This document shows, in pieces, positions 39,630-50,453 of a stretch of DNA of 64,000 nt. The DNA comes from Ligustrum vulgare (lineage: Eukaryota > Streptophyta > Magnoliopsida > Lamiales > Oleaceae), in assembly GCA_963555705.1 (NCBI GenBank), contig OY743174.1:57992234-58056233 (forward strand), in the 5' to 3' direction. The position numbers were made by a program, and so were the translations under genes. Numbering within the stretch: the first letter of the stretch is position 1; every line of letters starts with the position of its first letter. Under the pieces are notes generated by a model, which saw only the letters and a program-made list of their open reading frames with translations, made no database searches and was not told where the DNA came from.

Positions 39630-41410
39630 TCATGGTGCCTTCGGCTTCTGTCGTGAAGGAAGCAACTGCAAACACACAGCATTTTCATTAGTAAGCCCCG
39701 GACAACCATAAATTTAGCAAGCATATAGTAAGGTAGGTATAGAAATTATCCCCTACAGTTTGCAATCCCGATAACATAGTTCAACTTTTCAACATTAAAA
39801 CATGATAACTGTTTGTTAGAATTTGGCAAGTGTACAAACTATGGCTGGGAGTAAAACAATCTTTGCACACACCATATGTCTTGGTTGTACACCAATGTGT
39901 ACACACAGCATTTTCCCTGTTTGATAAGTAACAACTAGTTCTCAATATGCCCCATATGCGCTCTTTAATCTTCATGAAAAATGACTTAAATAAGCATGTG
40001 TAGTTTTCCCAATCCTTCAAGGCCCATAAAAGAAATTTCTTCATCCATATTCAAAGCTTTTGCCCAAGAAAATCATGTTCTCTTAGCAATCGTTGATATG
40101 TAAGTATTAATGCTGCAATGTGATAAATATAAACTGGAAAACACCCATGAATCATTCGGCAAAGGACATACCTGGTAGCAAGAGATGACAGAGCTAGCAA
40201 ATCCGAAGGCACCTGTTACACGTGGATTGACTTTCTTGGGTGCCAGTTGAAGCAAGCCAACTGCTACCACTATATCTATGGCTGATTTAACCAGGGCTAG
40301 AGATCTGTCATTTGATTTTTGCAGCTTACTGCAATATTGCTCATTCTGTAATAAAGATTCGACCAAAAGAAAAGGCACAAAAGGGAATGTCTGATCAACA
40401 AGAAATTAAGGTTAAAAATGGTCAAATTAGTTTAGTTGTCATACAGGCAAACCTTATGTTTATTAGTATTCTTAAGTTCCTTCTCTAACTTCTTCAATGA
40501 TGCTGACAGCCTTCCAATTTCCCCAATCTGAAGTGGAAAATAAGGAATCACAGATAACATATCCCTAGATATATGAATTGTTTAACATCAACATCATCTT
40601 AACGAGAAAAAACTGGAGGAAGGTCAGATACCTACCTCAACCAGAGTGGTACAGATTGAAGAACCCATCCAACAGAAAAGAGATATCCTTCCAATTAGTT
40701 CTGTACGTTCTTTGTTCTGCATAAGAAAAATATAAAGACACGTCCCTTATTCATCTATTATTATAAAATTCAATTATCCAACTGTCAGACCCGAGAAGAG
40801 AAAGTCGCAACCATACCTTATATATGCCTGTCCTGCCAAGCCACACAATTTGATCCAGAAACAAGAAAGTGGACAGGAGAGCATTTTTAGACTGGAAAAA
40901 ACACCAATAATGGGTGTTAGATTTAACCACATATTAGGTCAAAACCATCTTAAGGGCTTGATACCTTTCCCAACAAAACCAGCGGAAGTGGAGTTCCAGG
41001 AGCAGTTGGACTAATAAGAGCATGAAGATCATTGACAAACTGTAAAATTAGGGAATAGTGGAGTTTGGTCAAGAACATACAGAGGACACAAATACAAGTG
41101 AAAAACAGCCTTCTGGAGTAAAAGGAAAAAAGATAAACTGACAGATTAATAAATACCTGAAACTATATAAATATGTATTGTTCTAAAAAATCACAACAGC
41201 TGTTAAAATATGCAATACCTTGAACAAACGGAAAACTTTACGAGCCAAGCTAGTTGATTTGTCAACATTTTGGGCTGTGCCCGGCTCTCCATTACTCAAG
41301 AATTTTGAACCATATTGGATTGCCCTGCATATCTTGTCCCGGGCTTCAGCTTTGTTCAAATACAAAACTGCAAGAGCAAGCTCTGTTCTGGCTACATCCA
41401 GTGAAGTCAT
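39630..41410 (-). CDS. Peroxisomal membrane protein 11 (PEX11 C/D/E type)
   Basis: Seven coding exons on the minus strand: 41219-41410, 40965-41039, 40817-40891, 40636-40716, 40453-40527, 40172-40345 and 39630-39665. All have GT-AG borders, and every exon is a multiple of three. The product is 235 residues, the same length as Arabidopsis PEX11C as I recall it. Signature stretches: YLNKAEARDKICRAIQYGSK, GTAQNVDKSTSLARKVFRLF, GTPLPLVLLGKSKNALLSTF, FLDQIVWLGRTGIYK and LLQLAPKKVNPRVTGAFGFA. The protein ends SRQKPKAP, a basic tail like other plant members. PEX11 proteins sit in the peroxisome membrane and promote elongation and fission. A leader intron is predicted at 41428-42773, with the first exon near 42774-42835. 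Frame intact. Confidence 0.94.
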
Positions 41411-41427
41411 ATTTTATCTTATTTAAC

Positions 41428-42835
41428 CTGAAAAGTCATGATACCAACTAATTCAATTCGTGCAAGTAAACAGTACGCCCAGGCCACAGCAGGCACACAT
41501 TGTATGTTACATCAAGTAGATGATATGCGTGAAAAATATTTAATCATTGTTATCAGACGCCAACTCCTAAATAACGGTAGTCAGGAAAATGTAATGCCGT
41601 TATAATTGAGTGTCTTTTCACAATTTGGTTATGAAGAGCTTAACGTTAAGGCCTTCAAAAATGATATTAGAAAGTGTCGTGAGACAATTTTTCACTATGC
41701 AAATTGATAGAAGGCCATTTAGAAAACTTCGCCATAACATTAGGGGGTTCTTTTTTCCTTTTCCTTTCATGGATTTGGTTTTTGTCACTTTTTCCTTTTT
41801 TTGGATTTGGAGAGCCTTATAATCTAGTAATCAAGCAATCGATCTACCATAGGAATATAGGATGAGAAGTCGCAGATCAAAAGTGTGAAGAAAAGAAAAC
41901 AAGAGAGATCAAATCCGAAGCACTCTATGAACTTACAATGAGCAGACAAACAAGATCACATTGATTACTTGCAGTCTTCATAGCATGTCTAACTCTCTGT
42001 CTCAGAAAGTTACACATGGACCCAATAGCAAATAATAGGCTATGCAGTGCCATCTATTCAATATTCAGTAATTATTCTGATTCAATCACAAACAACAGTT
42101 TTTTCATCTCGTTTAACTATGAAAGTGCATCAACAAATTGGAGTTCAAAGATTTCATATCATATTTGCATACAGTGTCCTACCTAACAAGTCAGATATGC
42201 ATAATCTAATATAGTACTTTCATATATTAATCCTTTCCACTTAACAATTATTCAGCCAATCAATTCCATAATATTTGAACCAGCTATTAAAAGCTCAAAT
42301 AGTACTACAAAATACAAAAGAACGTTTATACAAGGCACAAGCCACGGCAAAAAAATTCCATGATCTAATTCACTTCTGACAATAATTCATCAGCTATCCC
42401 GACTCTGCGGATGCATAACCGTTTCTTTCCCCCATTTTCCCGATTAATGGTATGTTTACATTTTGTTAGAATTAAGCTAAGGTCACGAGAGATTCGGACA
42501 AGCAAGCCAAGCACAAAACAACAAAGAATAATCCCATTCAAATAAAAGCCCTCGTCTTTTTCCCATTCCAAACATAAAAACGAAGAAACCAAAAAGGCAA
42601 AAACAGTAATCAAGGATAAGAATGACTAGAAAAGTCATAATTAAATGCACCTGGATTGGAAGATAAAGATCAGTAATAATCCAAAAAGAATAGGGATTTA
42701 CGCAAACACACTTATATACACATACAAGCGTATGAATATATGTACATAGAAGACAGTTATTACCGGGGGTTGTGCCGAGCCTTTTGTCTCGAAATTCACA
42801 ATTTCTCTCCCTCAATTCTCCAGTTCGATGATTAG
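41428..42835 (-). other. Leader intron and first untranslated exon of PEX11
   Basis: On the minus strand an acceptor TTTTCAG ends at 41428, 17 bp before the ATG. A donor CCCCCG then GTAATA lies at 42774/42773. The predicted untranslated exon is about 42774-42835. The intron (about 1.35 kb) holds no gene. The open frames at 42365-42815 on the same strand have no family motif and lie within the intron. Confidence 0.55.
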
Positions 42836-44121
42836 ATTGTGGCTTGACTGATAAAGCCGTGTTTGGTCCTCTTTTTTCTATTTTTCCATTTTTGTTTTTC
42901 TTCCAAACGTGGAAATATCAAATACTAATTTCCATTTCAAAAATAAAAAAATAGAGAATTCCATCTGTGCTATAATTCCTCGAATTATGCGATTTAATGG
43001 CCATATTTAATAGGATTAATTTAATTTAATTAATTAAAAATCATAAGACATTGCATTAAAGTGAAGAGCAATGTTATTTATCATCATTGGTGTCAAGGCC
43101 GATTTAGGTGACACTTAAGTTGCATTAAATGAGAGATTTAATTAATCATGTAATTTCACCTCTAATTTAACTTGTCACCGTATGATATTTAGACAGGTAC
43201 TAAGTGCTTGTTTGATTCTCATTATTTTTGAAAAAAGTTGAATTTTTGGGAGATTCGTTGGCGTAGATTAAGTTGAAAAGTATAAAATTTTAAGTCAAAA
43301 GTAAAATGTGTTGTGTAAATTGAGTAATGTAGAAAAATTAGATAAAAAGAATGAGAACCAAACATGAGCTAAATATCATTATTCTTAAGTGAATGTCATA
43401 TAGTTATCAACTAGACTTGTGTTTGACATTTAGATTAGCGTTCTATCAACCATTGATTTTAAATAACATTATTGTTAAGCGAATCTATCATCAGTTGCCA
43501 CTTAAATTGGTGTCTGGCACCAGTGGTGCTAAAAAACATTTCTCTATTTCCTCGAGTTAGTTGTGCTCACCTTTTCGATAGGCAACTTACGAATAATACT
43601 ATAGTCATGTTTGGTGTAGATTAAAATTAATTTAAAATCTTAAGTTTAATTTTAATAATATATTTTTGGAATGCATAATAACCAAATAATGTATCAATTT
43701 CTATAAAAATTACTAAAACAAATCTCGTGTGGCGTTCTATTTGATGTTACTTTGGCATTTAGAACCCGTTTGGTCATATGCAACAAATATTTTCAATCAC
43801 ATATTTTTATGTAACTCATCACTTTTCACACCATTCAATTACTTTTCCACCAGAATGGGATGTCTTGTTAAAAAGTATCTTTATGCAATCAAAACCCATG
43901 ATGATGATTATCCGTATATAGCATTAGAACTTAAAAGGAAGATTCAATAACTATTTTCTTAAAGCCATTTTATTTTAAACACACATTTTTAACAATTTTC
44001 AAATTTCTCCTTGGTGCAGGAAAAGTTGTTAGAACAGTAGTAGTAATTCTTCTACTTGACTTGTAGAGTACAAATATTAAATTTTTATGGAGAAGAGAAC
44101 AGAACATAGCATCGATTTGTC
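42836..44121. other. Between PEX11 and the ARM gene; MITE-like element inside
   Basis: This contains the PEX11 promoter side and the 3' side of the ARM-repeat gene. Positions 43065-43545 have imperfect inverted ends (AGAGCAATGTTATTTATC versus AGAGAAATGTTTTTTAGC on the other strand), suggesting a MITE of about 480 bp. No gene is seen; the frame at 43729-43950 has no motif. Confidence 0.5.
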
Positions 44122-45789
44122 CTACTTCTTACTGAACAAGCTTTTCAGTTTTCCACTCTCTAAACGCTCAAGTAGCTTCTTGGCACCGGGAATGTCCATC
44201 TCAGTAAGCTTCTTGAGATAACCGATGGCCCCATATGAAATCATCAACTTCTTACACTTTTTGCTCGAGGAAAGCAAGATTAGGCAAGGAATTGCATATT
44301 TTTTGGCCCTGTTCTGGGGACTTGGATCCAGCAATACTACCAAACTTGGCACACTTTTTTCATCTCTTCTAACTTCTCTACAATTATGGGAAAGCCTCAT
44401 TAAACTCGAAATTGCTTGTGCTGCCACCTCCCTCGCATCGTTACATTTAGCCTCCAGCATCTTTATGAGAAGAGGAATCATTCCAGATTCACCCACTAAT
44501 CGTTTCATTTCAGTCGAGCTGCAGATCACACAAATTGCTGAGGCTGCTGCTTTTTGCGCACCAACAGATCCCGATTTTAGCACATGGACCAGCCTCGGAA
44601 GAAGGCCTAATGAAACAAAAACATCAACTGAAATCACTCCAATTAAGTTTCTCAATGCCCCAACTGCAGATTCTTGAGGCAGTGGACCGTCTAAATACGC
44701 CACAACACTTTTTATTCCACCTTCTGAAATAACACATCTCCGAAGATCGTCATTACTCGATGTGAGATTCTCTAAGCAATCTGCTGCATATTCTTTAGAT
44801 CTCAACAGGGCTCCACGATCAAGAAGATTGATCATCACCTTTATAATCCCTTCTTCAGAAAGGGCTTGCCGTGCCTCAGGCACAGCAGATATGTTCTTCA
44901 ACGTACAAGCCGCGGCAGCTTGCAAAACGGAATCATCAGTTCGACAGATCTCAATCAGAGGCCTGACTCCACCGTGGCCAACAATTGAGCGTGCGGTTTC
45001 TGCTGACATAGACAACCTCTGGAGAGAGATCGTAGCCTTCTCTCGACTCACTGCATTACCAGATTCGACAAGCCTTATAAGGGGTGGAAGAACACCTTCA
45101 GAAACAATCCAATTCTCACAACTTCCAGATTCTGCAAGCCAGCATATGACAGTAACAGTTTTTTCTCTGATCCCAGGAGAAGTAGCAGTGAGCAGTTGGA
45201 CTAACGCTGCGATATTGCTTCGTCTTAAAATGGCCAGCACATTCTTCTCATCGTCTTTCATAACTTGTACAAGTGAATCAAGTGCTTTGTGCTTAGCCTC
45301 GAGGTGTCCAATCTGAAGTCGGGCGAGCAATTCTCTTATATTGCCATGATCTGCAGCAGCCTCCTGTTCTGCCAATGCCAAACTAACCTCTCCAAGAACC
45401 CCGGTTTTGATCAGAAGCCCACAATCGCGTAAATTCAAATCAAGTTTACCCGATAGCGAATCCAAATCACTTTGCATTCTAAGTTTTCCCTCAAATTTCT
45501 CTTTTACACAAGAATTTGCCAACTCAATTGCTTCATTCAACGTCCTTGAAACAGCCTGCAATTGCTCCTTACAGAGTGCATTCTTTGAGAAGCAAGGATG
45601 GGTAGACAAATCCGATAATCTTGTAGGGATTTGTTCCAATTTCGAAATTATCATCTTCCACCTCCCAGGGAACCCTTTAACCTCCCTAGATTTCTCCAGA
45701 GCCCTGGGAACAAGCCTCTGTGCACGAGATAGCCATTCCTCAGCCGACAGATTATGAGCCACCAAATTTTCTTTTCCGTCTTCAACCAT
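44122..45789 (-). CDS. Armadillo-repeat protein, plant At5g50900-like
   Basis: One uninterrupted 555-codon exon. The start is the first ATG after an acceptor-like TTTTCAG at 45837. The N-terminal 150 residues form a helical region (EEWLSRAQRLVPRALEKSRE, then GRWKMIISKLEQIP and SDLDSLSGKLDLNLRDCGLL) resembling the domain before the repeats in plant ARM proteins. From about residue 155 to 530 come consecutive armadillo repeats with LVQLL, PLIRLVESG, ICRTDD.VLQAAAACTLKNI, LVHVLKSGS..AQKAAASAI and PLLIKMLEA motifs. The C-terminus is basic (GKLKSLFSKK). ARM repeats bind partner proteins; there is no U-box and no catalytic motif. I know it only as a conserved plant protein without an assigned role. 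A leader intron is predicted at 45837-45971. Confidence 0.92.
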   Translation of the reverse strand: MVEDGKENLVAHNLSAEEWLSRAQRLVPRALEKSREVKGFPGRWKMIISKLEQIPTRLSDLSTHPCFSKNALCKEQLQAVSRTLNEAIELANSCVKEKFEGKLRMQSDLDSLSGKLDLNLRDCGLLIKTGVLGEVSLALAEQEAAADHGNIRELLARLQIGHLEAKHKALDSLVQVMKDDEKNVLAILRRSNIAALVQLLTATSPGIREKTVTVICWLAESGSCENWIVSEGVLPPLIRLVESGNAVSREKATISLQRLSMSAETARSIVGHGGVRPLIEICRTDDSVLQAAAACTLKNISAVPEARQALSEEGIIKVMINLLDRGALLRSKEYAADCLENLTSSNDDLRRCVISEGGIKSVVAYLDGPLPQESAVGALRNLIGVISVDVFVSLGLLPRLVHVLKSGSVGAQKAAASAICVICSSTEMKRLVGESGMIPLLIKMLEAKCNDAREVAAQAISSLMRLSHNCREVRRDEKSVPSLVVLLDPSPQNRAKKYAIPCLILLSSSKKCKKLMISYGAIGYLKKLTEMDIPGAKKLLERLESGKLKSLFSKK

Positions 45790-47910
45790 GATTCAAGTAA
45801 ACTAAAAATCAAACCTTAAACCAAAGCTGGAAGTACCTGAAAACAAGAAAACCAAACCTTAACAACTACGACCTATATAAGAATTATTGCAGAAAAATCT
45901 TTTTTTTTCCAACATAGATCGATCAGAAATCTTTACAAACACCAGTAATTCAAATTTTGACAAAAACCCACCTAGTGAAAACGAAAGACTTGGACTTGGA
46001 TTATTCCAGCTAGAAGAATGAAGAGGTAGGCATCAAGAAGTGAACTTCAGAAGAACTATGAGATTTCCAAGGCGGTGGCTTGTATTCGCAAAATGGTAAA
46101 AGACACAAACTTTTTGAACAGAGAAATTAAAGATGTGGACCAGTTACAACCATTTAAAAACTGCATTAAATAAAGAAAGGGGTTAAGATAAGATTAGGGG
46201 GTTCAAGAATCATGCAGGATCACAAAATGCTGGTTTACTGAAAATGATGACCGGACCCAGCCGAGCCGACAGGTTAAAACTTAAAATTACCTTACCAGTA
46301 ATAATAAAAAAAACCCACGAGTCTAATCAAAAGATTTTTTTCAAATGATCATCAAATGCAAAGGCCATCCATTTGGTAAACTGTTTTTAAACAAATTTAT
46401 AAACGACACATTTCCTTAAATTACTTTTTAACCGCCCACATTTTCTCAAATCACATTAAACTCAAAATATTACATTATTTGTTTATAAACAAACTTTTTT
46501 TACCAAATGAAAATGTAGTACATGACAGCTGAGCTGATGAAAGTGAAAGTAGGAACTTTCCAACGGCTATTACTACCGTCCAATAAAAGCAGGTGGAAGA
46601 GATTTACAAAATGCCCTTACATCTACGAAGTACAAATGTACAGCCCATTATTTGCATGCAGGCTAGGTATGGAAGGCAATATGACAGATTTAAAGGGCAG
46701 TATGGTAAACTCGTATAAATCAGACAGCTTTATTTTTCATAACCTGTGATGTGAATTGCATGCCTATAGAGTATAGAACCCAAATTCTATTCTTGAAATG
46801 GGAAAATGACTTTGTCCATCTCCAATCAATAGTATGTATATACATGGAATTTATTTGAATTTCTGATATGGAACCAAACCCAAAAAAAATATTTCAAAAT
46901 AAATTGGAGTCATTGAAATTCCAAAATGAAATATTACCTCAAATTGATTCATTTTTTTTGCCTGTGGCACTCAAAAACTTTACCAAAATGGCACTCAACT
47001 GTCTCTGCAAGAAAAATAATTATCAGGAAATCTTGAATTTAAATAAATTATATGATCTTAGAAGATCTATCTGTTTCAAATGAAGAGCGAACATGAATGC
47101 AGAGAAAAGCTAAAGATCCAACTTTTAGGACTCCTTTTTCTCTCAAGAAAGAAGCTGCTTCATATGCTAATGCTCCATCTGAATCTTTAAAGAGAAACCA
47201 AGAAACTCAAGCTTAGAATTCACTATCAATGATAGGTACTCTGAAGAACTTGACCAATAATTGAAATACTGTGGATCCTTTTTAATGCCAGATAGATCAA
47301 CCAAATTAAAAACTGAGAAGAAGGAAGAGTGGTCGGTCAACTCAATTTGAAAATATCTATTTCAACCCGACAGTGCCAACAAAGACAAATCCAAAACAAA
47401 ATTTATAGAATCGACGGCAGGGATTAAGGTGTTCAACAGTGCAAATGACCGTTTGGATTGGTTGAAATTTGAAAGTATTCTCCACTACCGAGGACGGAGA
47501 GTGGGGACGGTTCAGTTGCCAACTCTTATCAATTTGAGTCAATTATGACCGGTTTGATTCTTTTTTTTTTTTCCAAATATTTTTTATATAATTATTTTCA
47601 AATCCCGGTAGGAAAATTTGGAGTAAAATTAAATTTTTTGGAGAATGTGTGACTGAAAAGAGGTGTTAAAGTATGAAAATGGTGGATCCTACAAAAATAT
47701 GTGATTGAAAATCTATATCTATGAGCTTGTTTGGTAATGGTGAAATTTTTATCACAACTTTTCAAACTCAATCTCAACCATCCATTCTTAGTCAAGCCCT
47801 CATTTTTTACTTTTCAAATATTTTTAAACCACAAATTCATCAAAAAAAAAAAAAAAAAAAACTACAAAAATCCAAACTTTTCACATTATCAAACAGGCTC
47901 TATATCTATA
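45790..47910. other. Promoter side of the ARM gene and repeat debris
   Basis: A 5'-leader intron of the ARM gene is predicted at 45837-45971, with untranslated exon sequence upstream to about 46130. A reversed copy of the GTTTGGT-ended family lies at about 46372-46506 (CATTTGGTAAACTG ... TTTTTACCAAATG). Around 47600-47900 an AT-rich inverted pair (GTGTGACTGAAAAG / CTTTTCACATTATC) suggests another MITE. No further gene is recognised. Confidence 0.45.
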
Positions 47911-48911
47911 TCTATACTATATATAAAGGGAGAATAGTAGATTAGATATATATTTATAGTTTATTGTGATTTTGAAAGAAAATTGAGAAAAAGTTCAATA
48001 TGTAAGGCAAATATAGAAATTATAATAAATATATCATATCTTGAACAAACATCAATATTTGTATTCATAATATTACATCTAACATGATGCACAATTAAAA
48101 AACTATAGAATTTGCATTTATCATTCAATAAAGTTTTCGATAATTTAGATTATTTATATTGTTTTTAAATTTTAATAATTGTTGTGATAAAAAAATATTT
48201 TTGTATTTTTTGTATTTGTGTTGATTATGTACAATTATTAAATTTTATGAATGCTTATCTATATTGCGGATAGCAATTTCAGTTAATCGCAACTGTGGAA
48301 ATCTATATCTATATCTATATAATAGTAGGATAGTTTGGCAAAATTTAATTCATAAATTCTTTATATTTTAGTATTATAGTAAATAATTAATATGATGTTA
48401 TTGTTATTTGTATATTTTGGTTATAATTATTATTATTTTTATTATTAACATTAATATTGAATGAGTTCAATCAATATTTTTAATTCTCGGTTGTCGTATC
48501 ATTATAATCACGAGATTTTCATAATTATTATTTTGACTACTTATTTTTGCAAATAAAGATTTATTGGTTAAATTCAAATATTTTGACTATTTCATTTTTA
48601 ATTATTGTGATTAATATTTTTGAATGAAATTTAAAAAGTACGTTAAATACAAAAGACAAATGTAAAAGTTATGAGAAACATGCCAATACATTTCACATGC
48701 ATTAATATTCGTGCACATAATGTTACATCAAATGTGATATACCATTAAAAAAATACTAAATTTACATTTATCCTTATAATTATTGTAATGGAGAATCCTT
48801 TTTTATGCATTTATATGTGTTAATTGTGTATAAATACCAAAATTTTACGAATACTTATTAAAATCGATATTGCGGATAATACTTTCGTGCATCGCATGGG
48901 TGAAATACTAG
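47911..48911 (+). mobile_element. Helitron, short non-autonomous, possibly two fused copies
   Basis: It starts after an A with TCTATACTATATATAAAGGG, the AT-rich TC start typical of plant Helitrons. It ends TACTAG followed by T, preceded by the GC hairpin CGTGCATCGCATG. These are the expected 5'-TC, 3' hairpin and CTRR signals, with insertion between A and T. A worn internal 3' end (TATTGCGGATAGCAATTTC at about 48263) followed by a second start (about 48300-48330) suggests two related units in tandem. No coding frame. Confidence 0.75.
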
Positions 48912-50453
48912 TATATATAAAAGTAAGGTAGTGGTTTGGTGTGAACACATGTTATGAGTAAGTTGTTTAGTGTGAACACATGTTGTAAATTAATAGCATT
49001 TATTATTATTTTTATGATAATCAATGGTGATTTTGAAAAATTATGCATTAGTTTATTATTGTTTAAAATATGAAATTCTCAAAATTAATTTTTTATTATC
49101 TTCTTACTTATTTTTCTCATGCAAATGTATTTTTTATCCATTTACAGTTTTTTTTTTCATGCTTGACCTGACAATATTGTTTAATCAACAACATAAGGTA
49201 TAATCCTCGACTGAATTTTTTTGGAGTAATTGGGTAGTAATTGTTATAAACTATTATTCATTTGATATTATTTTTTTCATTTTTTTTTTACTATTCAAAT
49301 ATTACAATACAATAATTTTTTTTTTTTATAGTTTACAATTTTTTAAAAATCATATGGATTAAATTCCATATATAAATGATTTTCCTATATATGACTTATT
49401 ATTTTCCATCTAAAACCTATGTATCTGTTTATCATTGTTTAAACTATGAATTTCTTCCAAAAAAAAAAAAAAATTATTTATTTTCCTAAATATTGCTCTC
49501 ATGCAACAATATTTTTTATCCATTTGCAATATAATGATGTATTTTTCGTATCTAATTCTTATACGAATGTTGCATAGTACTTGTATTTTGGTGATCCTAC
49601 ATTTAAATGTGAAAATTGTGGGGCCTTTTTTTTATATGCGGAGAGTATGGGAAACAATATAACACAAATAAGCAGAAATATTCACTCTATTGTATTCACT
49701 CTATTTATATCATTATACATGTTTGTTATAATCAATGGTGGTTTTGAAAAACTGTGCATTAGTTTATTGTTGTTTAAAATATGAAATTCTTAAAAAAATA
49801 AATTATTATCTTCTTATTTATTTTCTCATGCGAATGTCATTTTTATCTATTTAAAATTTTTCTTTTTCATGCTTGACGTGACAATATTATTTGATCAACA
49901 GTATAAGGTATAATCCTCGAATAAATTTTTTTGAAGTAATTGGGTAGTAATTGTTATAGACTATTATTCATTTGATACTTTATTTGTCATATTTTTTTTT
50001 TTTACTATTCAAATATTACAATACAATATTTTTTAATTTTTATAGTCTACAGTTTGTTTTTTTTTTTTTTAAATCATATGGATTAAATTCCATATATAAA
50101 TGATTTTCCTATATATGAATTATTATTTTCCATCTAAAAAATATCCATTAGTTTATCATTGTTTAAAATATGAGCTTCTTCAAATTATTATTATTTTTTA
50201 TTTTCCTATTGTAATCCATGATAATGATTTTGGTGATCCTACATTTAAATGTGAAAATCGCGGGGCCTTTTTTTGGTATGCGAAGCGTATGGACAAACAA
50301 TATAACACAAATAAGCAAAAATATTCACTCTATTGTATTCACTCTATTTATATCATTATACATGTTGGTTCTATAAAAAAAATAGAAAAATATTTTAGTC
50401 GTAATTATATGAGAAAACATGATGATCGTGCAATGCACGGGTGAAAATACTAA
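48912..50453 (+). mobile_element. Helitron remnant with RepHel fragments
   Basis: The 3' end is clear: the perfect stem CGTGC-AAT-GCACG (50428-50440), then GGGTGAAAATACTAA followed by T, which fits hairpin plus CTRR. The start abuts the preceding Helitron: TATATATAAAAGTAAGG at 48912 looks like a Helitron 5' end missing its first bases, which may lie at about 47899-47910 on the other side of the inserted unit. Inside are two fragments of the Helitron Rep/helicase N-terminal region: GDPTFKCENCGAFF at about 49593 and GDPTFKCENRGAFFWY at about 50230. Confidence 0.78.
49021..50180 (+). repeat. Direct duplication of about 712 bp inside the Helitron
   Basis: The block CAATGGTGATTTTGAAAAA... at 49021 recurs at 49733 as CAATGGTGGTTTTGAAAAA... 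and both run through GGTATAATCCTCGA and CATATGGATTAAATTCC. The fragment around GGTGATCCTACATTTAAATG at 49592 likewise recurs near 50230 with some length change. Identity is about 85-90 percent by eye, so the duplication predates most other repeats here. Confidence 0.85.

Noticed and set aside
39463..39711. Plus-strand frame containing GAFGFCREGSNCK
   Set aside because: It overlaps the last PEX11 exon antisense and has no matching family. The minus-strand reading completes PEX11 at the expected length.
44225..45757. Plus-strand open frames opposite the ARM gene
   Set aside because: They are antisense shadows of the 555-codon ARM reading frame, which has clear repeats.
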